Below are positions 5,759 through 6,160 of a DNA stretch of 6,160 bases, piece after piece (position 1 is the stretch's first letter; each line of letters starts with the position of its first letter). A program made the translations under genes and the position numbers. This DNA is from Piscirickettsiaceae bacterium (GTDB lineage: Bacteria > Pseudomonadota > Gammaproteobacteria > Nitrosococcales > Methylophagaceae), in assembly GCA_030627065.1 (NCBI GenBank), contig DAOUSV010000095.1, forward strand, positions 1-6,160, written 5' to 3'. The notes beneath the pieces are model-generated. The model did no database searches. It was not told the origin of the DNA and worked only from the letters and a program-made list of their open reading frames with translations.

Positions 5759-6160
5759 TTATAGGCTAAATACGCTTAAAACACCACCTAGGTTAGTCCA
5801 GCTAGATAGCGCTTTGTAAGCACCTACCGCACCAAGACCATCTGTATCATTTTCCAATGAAGGAAGAGCGATACCGATACCAGCCCAACCACCGATACCT
5901 GAAAGGATCGAGATGTACTGTTTACCATCGTGTTTATAAGTATTTACGTTACCGATAATACCTGAAGCAGTTTTAAATCTCCATAACTCACGACCTGATT
6001 GTGCATCTAATGCTTTGATGTAACCTTCTAATGTTCCGTAGAACACTAAATCAGAAGCAGTAGCTAGAGCACCAGACCATGCTGAGAAACGTTCTGGGTT
6101 AGACCAAACGATCTTACCAACACGTGCATCCCAAGCGATGAAGTTACCTAAGTGTGTACC
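5759..6160 (-). CDS. xoxF: Lanthanide-dependent methanol dehydrogenase XoxF, C-terminal part (5' end outside window)
   Basis: XoxF oxidises methanol in the periplasm with PQQ and a lanthanide ion, giving electrons to a c-type cytochrome. The window holds the last 133 codons, about a fifth of the usual roughly 600 residues. The frame is open to the edge, so the gene continues beyond it. Visible are LGNFIAWDARVGKIVW, then WSGALATASDLVFYGTLEGY and KALDAQSGRELWRFKT, which are typical beta-propeller blades of PQQ dehydrogenases. IGNVNTYKHDGKQY and GIGGWAGIGIA follow, and the end GLGAVGAYKALSSWTNLGGVLSVFSL region (positions 5762-5839) fits the XoxF tail, probably the XoxF5 clade. The lanthanide-binding and catalytic residues lie outside the window. 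Assignment to XoxF over calcium-type MxaF rests on this tail and on the neighbouring J-G gene. The GTG at 6046 is an internal valine codon, not a start. Confidence 0.93.
   Translation of the reverse strand, partial: GTHLGNFIAWDARVGKIVWSNPERFSAWSGALATASDLVFYGTLEGYIKALDAQSGRELWRFKTASGIIGNVNTYKHDGKQYISILSGIGGWAGIGIALPSLENDTDGLGAVGAYKALSSWTNLGGVLSVFSL

Noticed and set aside
5759..6046. Stand-alone 95-residue gene starting at GTG 6046
   Set aside because: The frame continues open to the window edge with clear XoxF sequence, so this is the C-terminus of a longer gene.

Overview
The window most likely comes from a fairly AT-rich, Gram-negative methylotrophic proteobacterium. A gammaproteobacterium such as a Methylophaga relative is my first guess and a betaproteobacterial methylotroph (Methylophilaceae) the second. 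The evidence is the petABC-sspA-sspB order typical of beta/gammaproteobacteria, the beta/gamma-type cytochrome b, and a XoxF-type (lanthanide-dependent) methanol dehydrogenase gene with its accessory gene at the right-hand end. Taxonomy was inferred from remembered family features, not from a search.

Left part (1-3110, all + strand): housekeeping genes. The last codons of a probable petA (Rieske protein) overlap petB (cytochrome b), which overlaps petC (cytochrome c1); together they encode the bc1 complex. A hairpin terminator closes this operon. Next come sspA (RNA-polymerase-associated GST-fold regulator) and sspB (ClpXP adaptor), closed by a strong, symmetrical terminator that can also serve the gene converging from the right.

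Right part (3120-6160, mostly - strand): a methylotrophy locus. Read along the - strand, the C-terminal 133 residues of xoxF enter from the window edge and end at a strong terminator. Then comes a 416-residue protein that joins a XoxJ/MxaJ-type periplasmic binding domain to a C-terminal XoxG-type class I cytochrome c domain with one CxxCH haem site. Beyond it lie two exported proteins transcribed divergently from a 56-bp gap: a DUF302-like lipoprotein (+) and an unrecognised 229-residue periplasmic protein (-).

How it works together: XoxF would oxidise methanol in the periplasm using PQQ and a lanthanide and pass electrons to the cytochrome half of the XoxJ-XoxG fusion, while the XoxJ half would act on or with XoxF. 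The bc1 complex next door belongs to the general respiratory chain; its closeness to xoxF is probably a chromosomal junction rather than one operon. The most interesting items are the J-G fusion and the two uncharacterised exported neighbours. No mobile element, tRNA, rRNA or CRISPR was seen, and no intergenic gap exceeds 141 bp.
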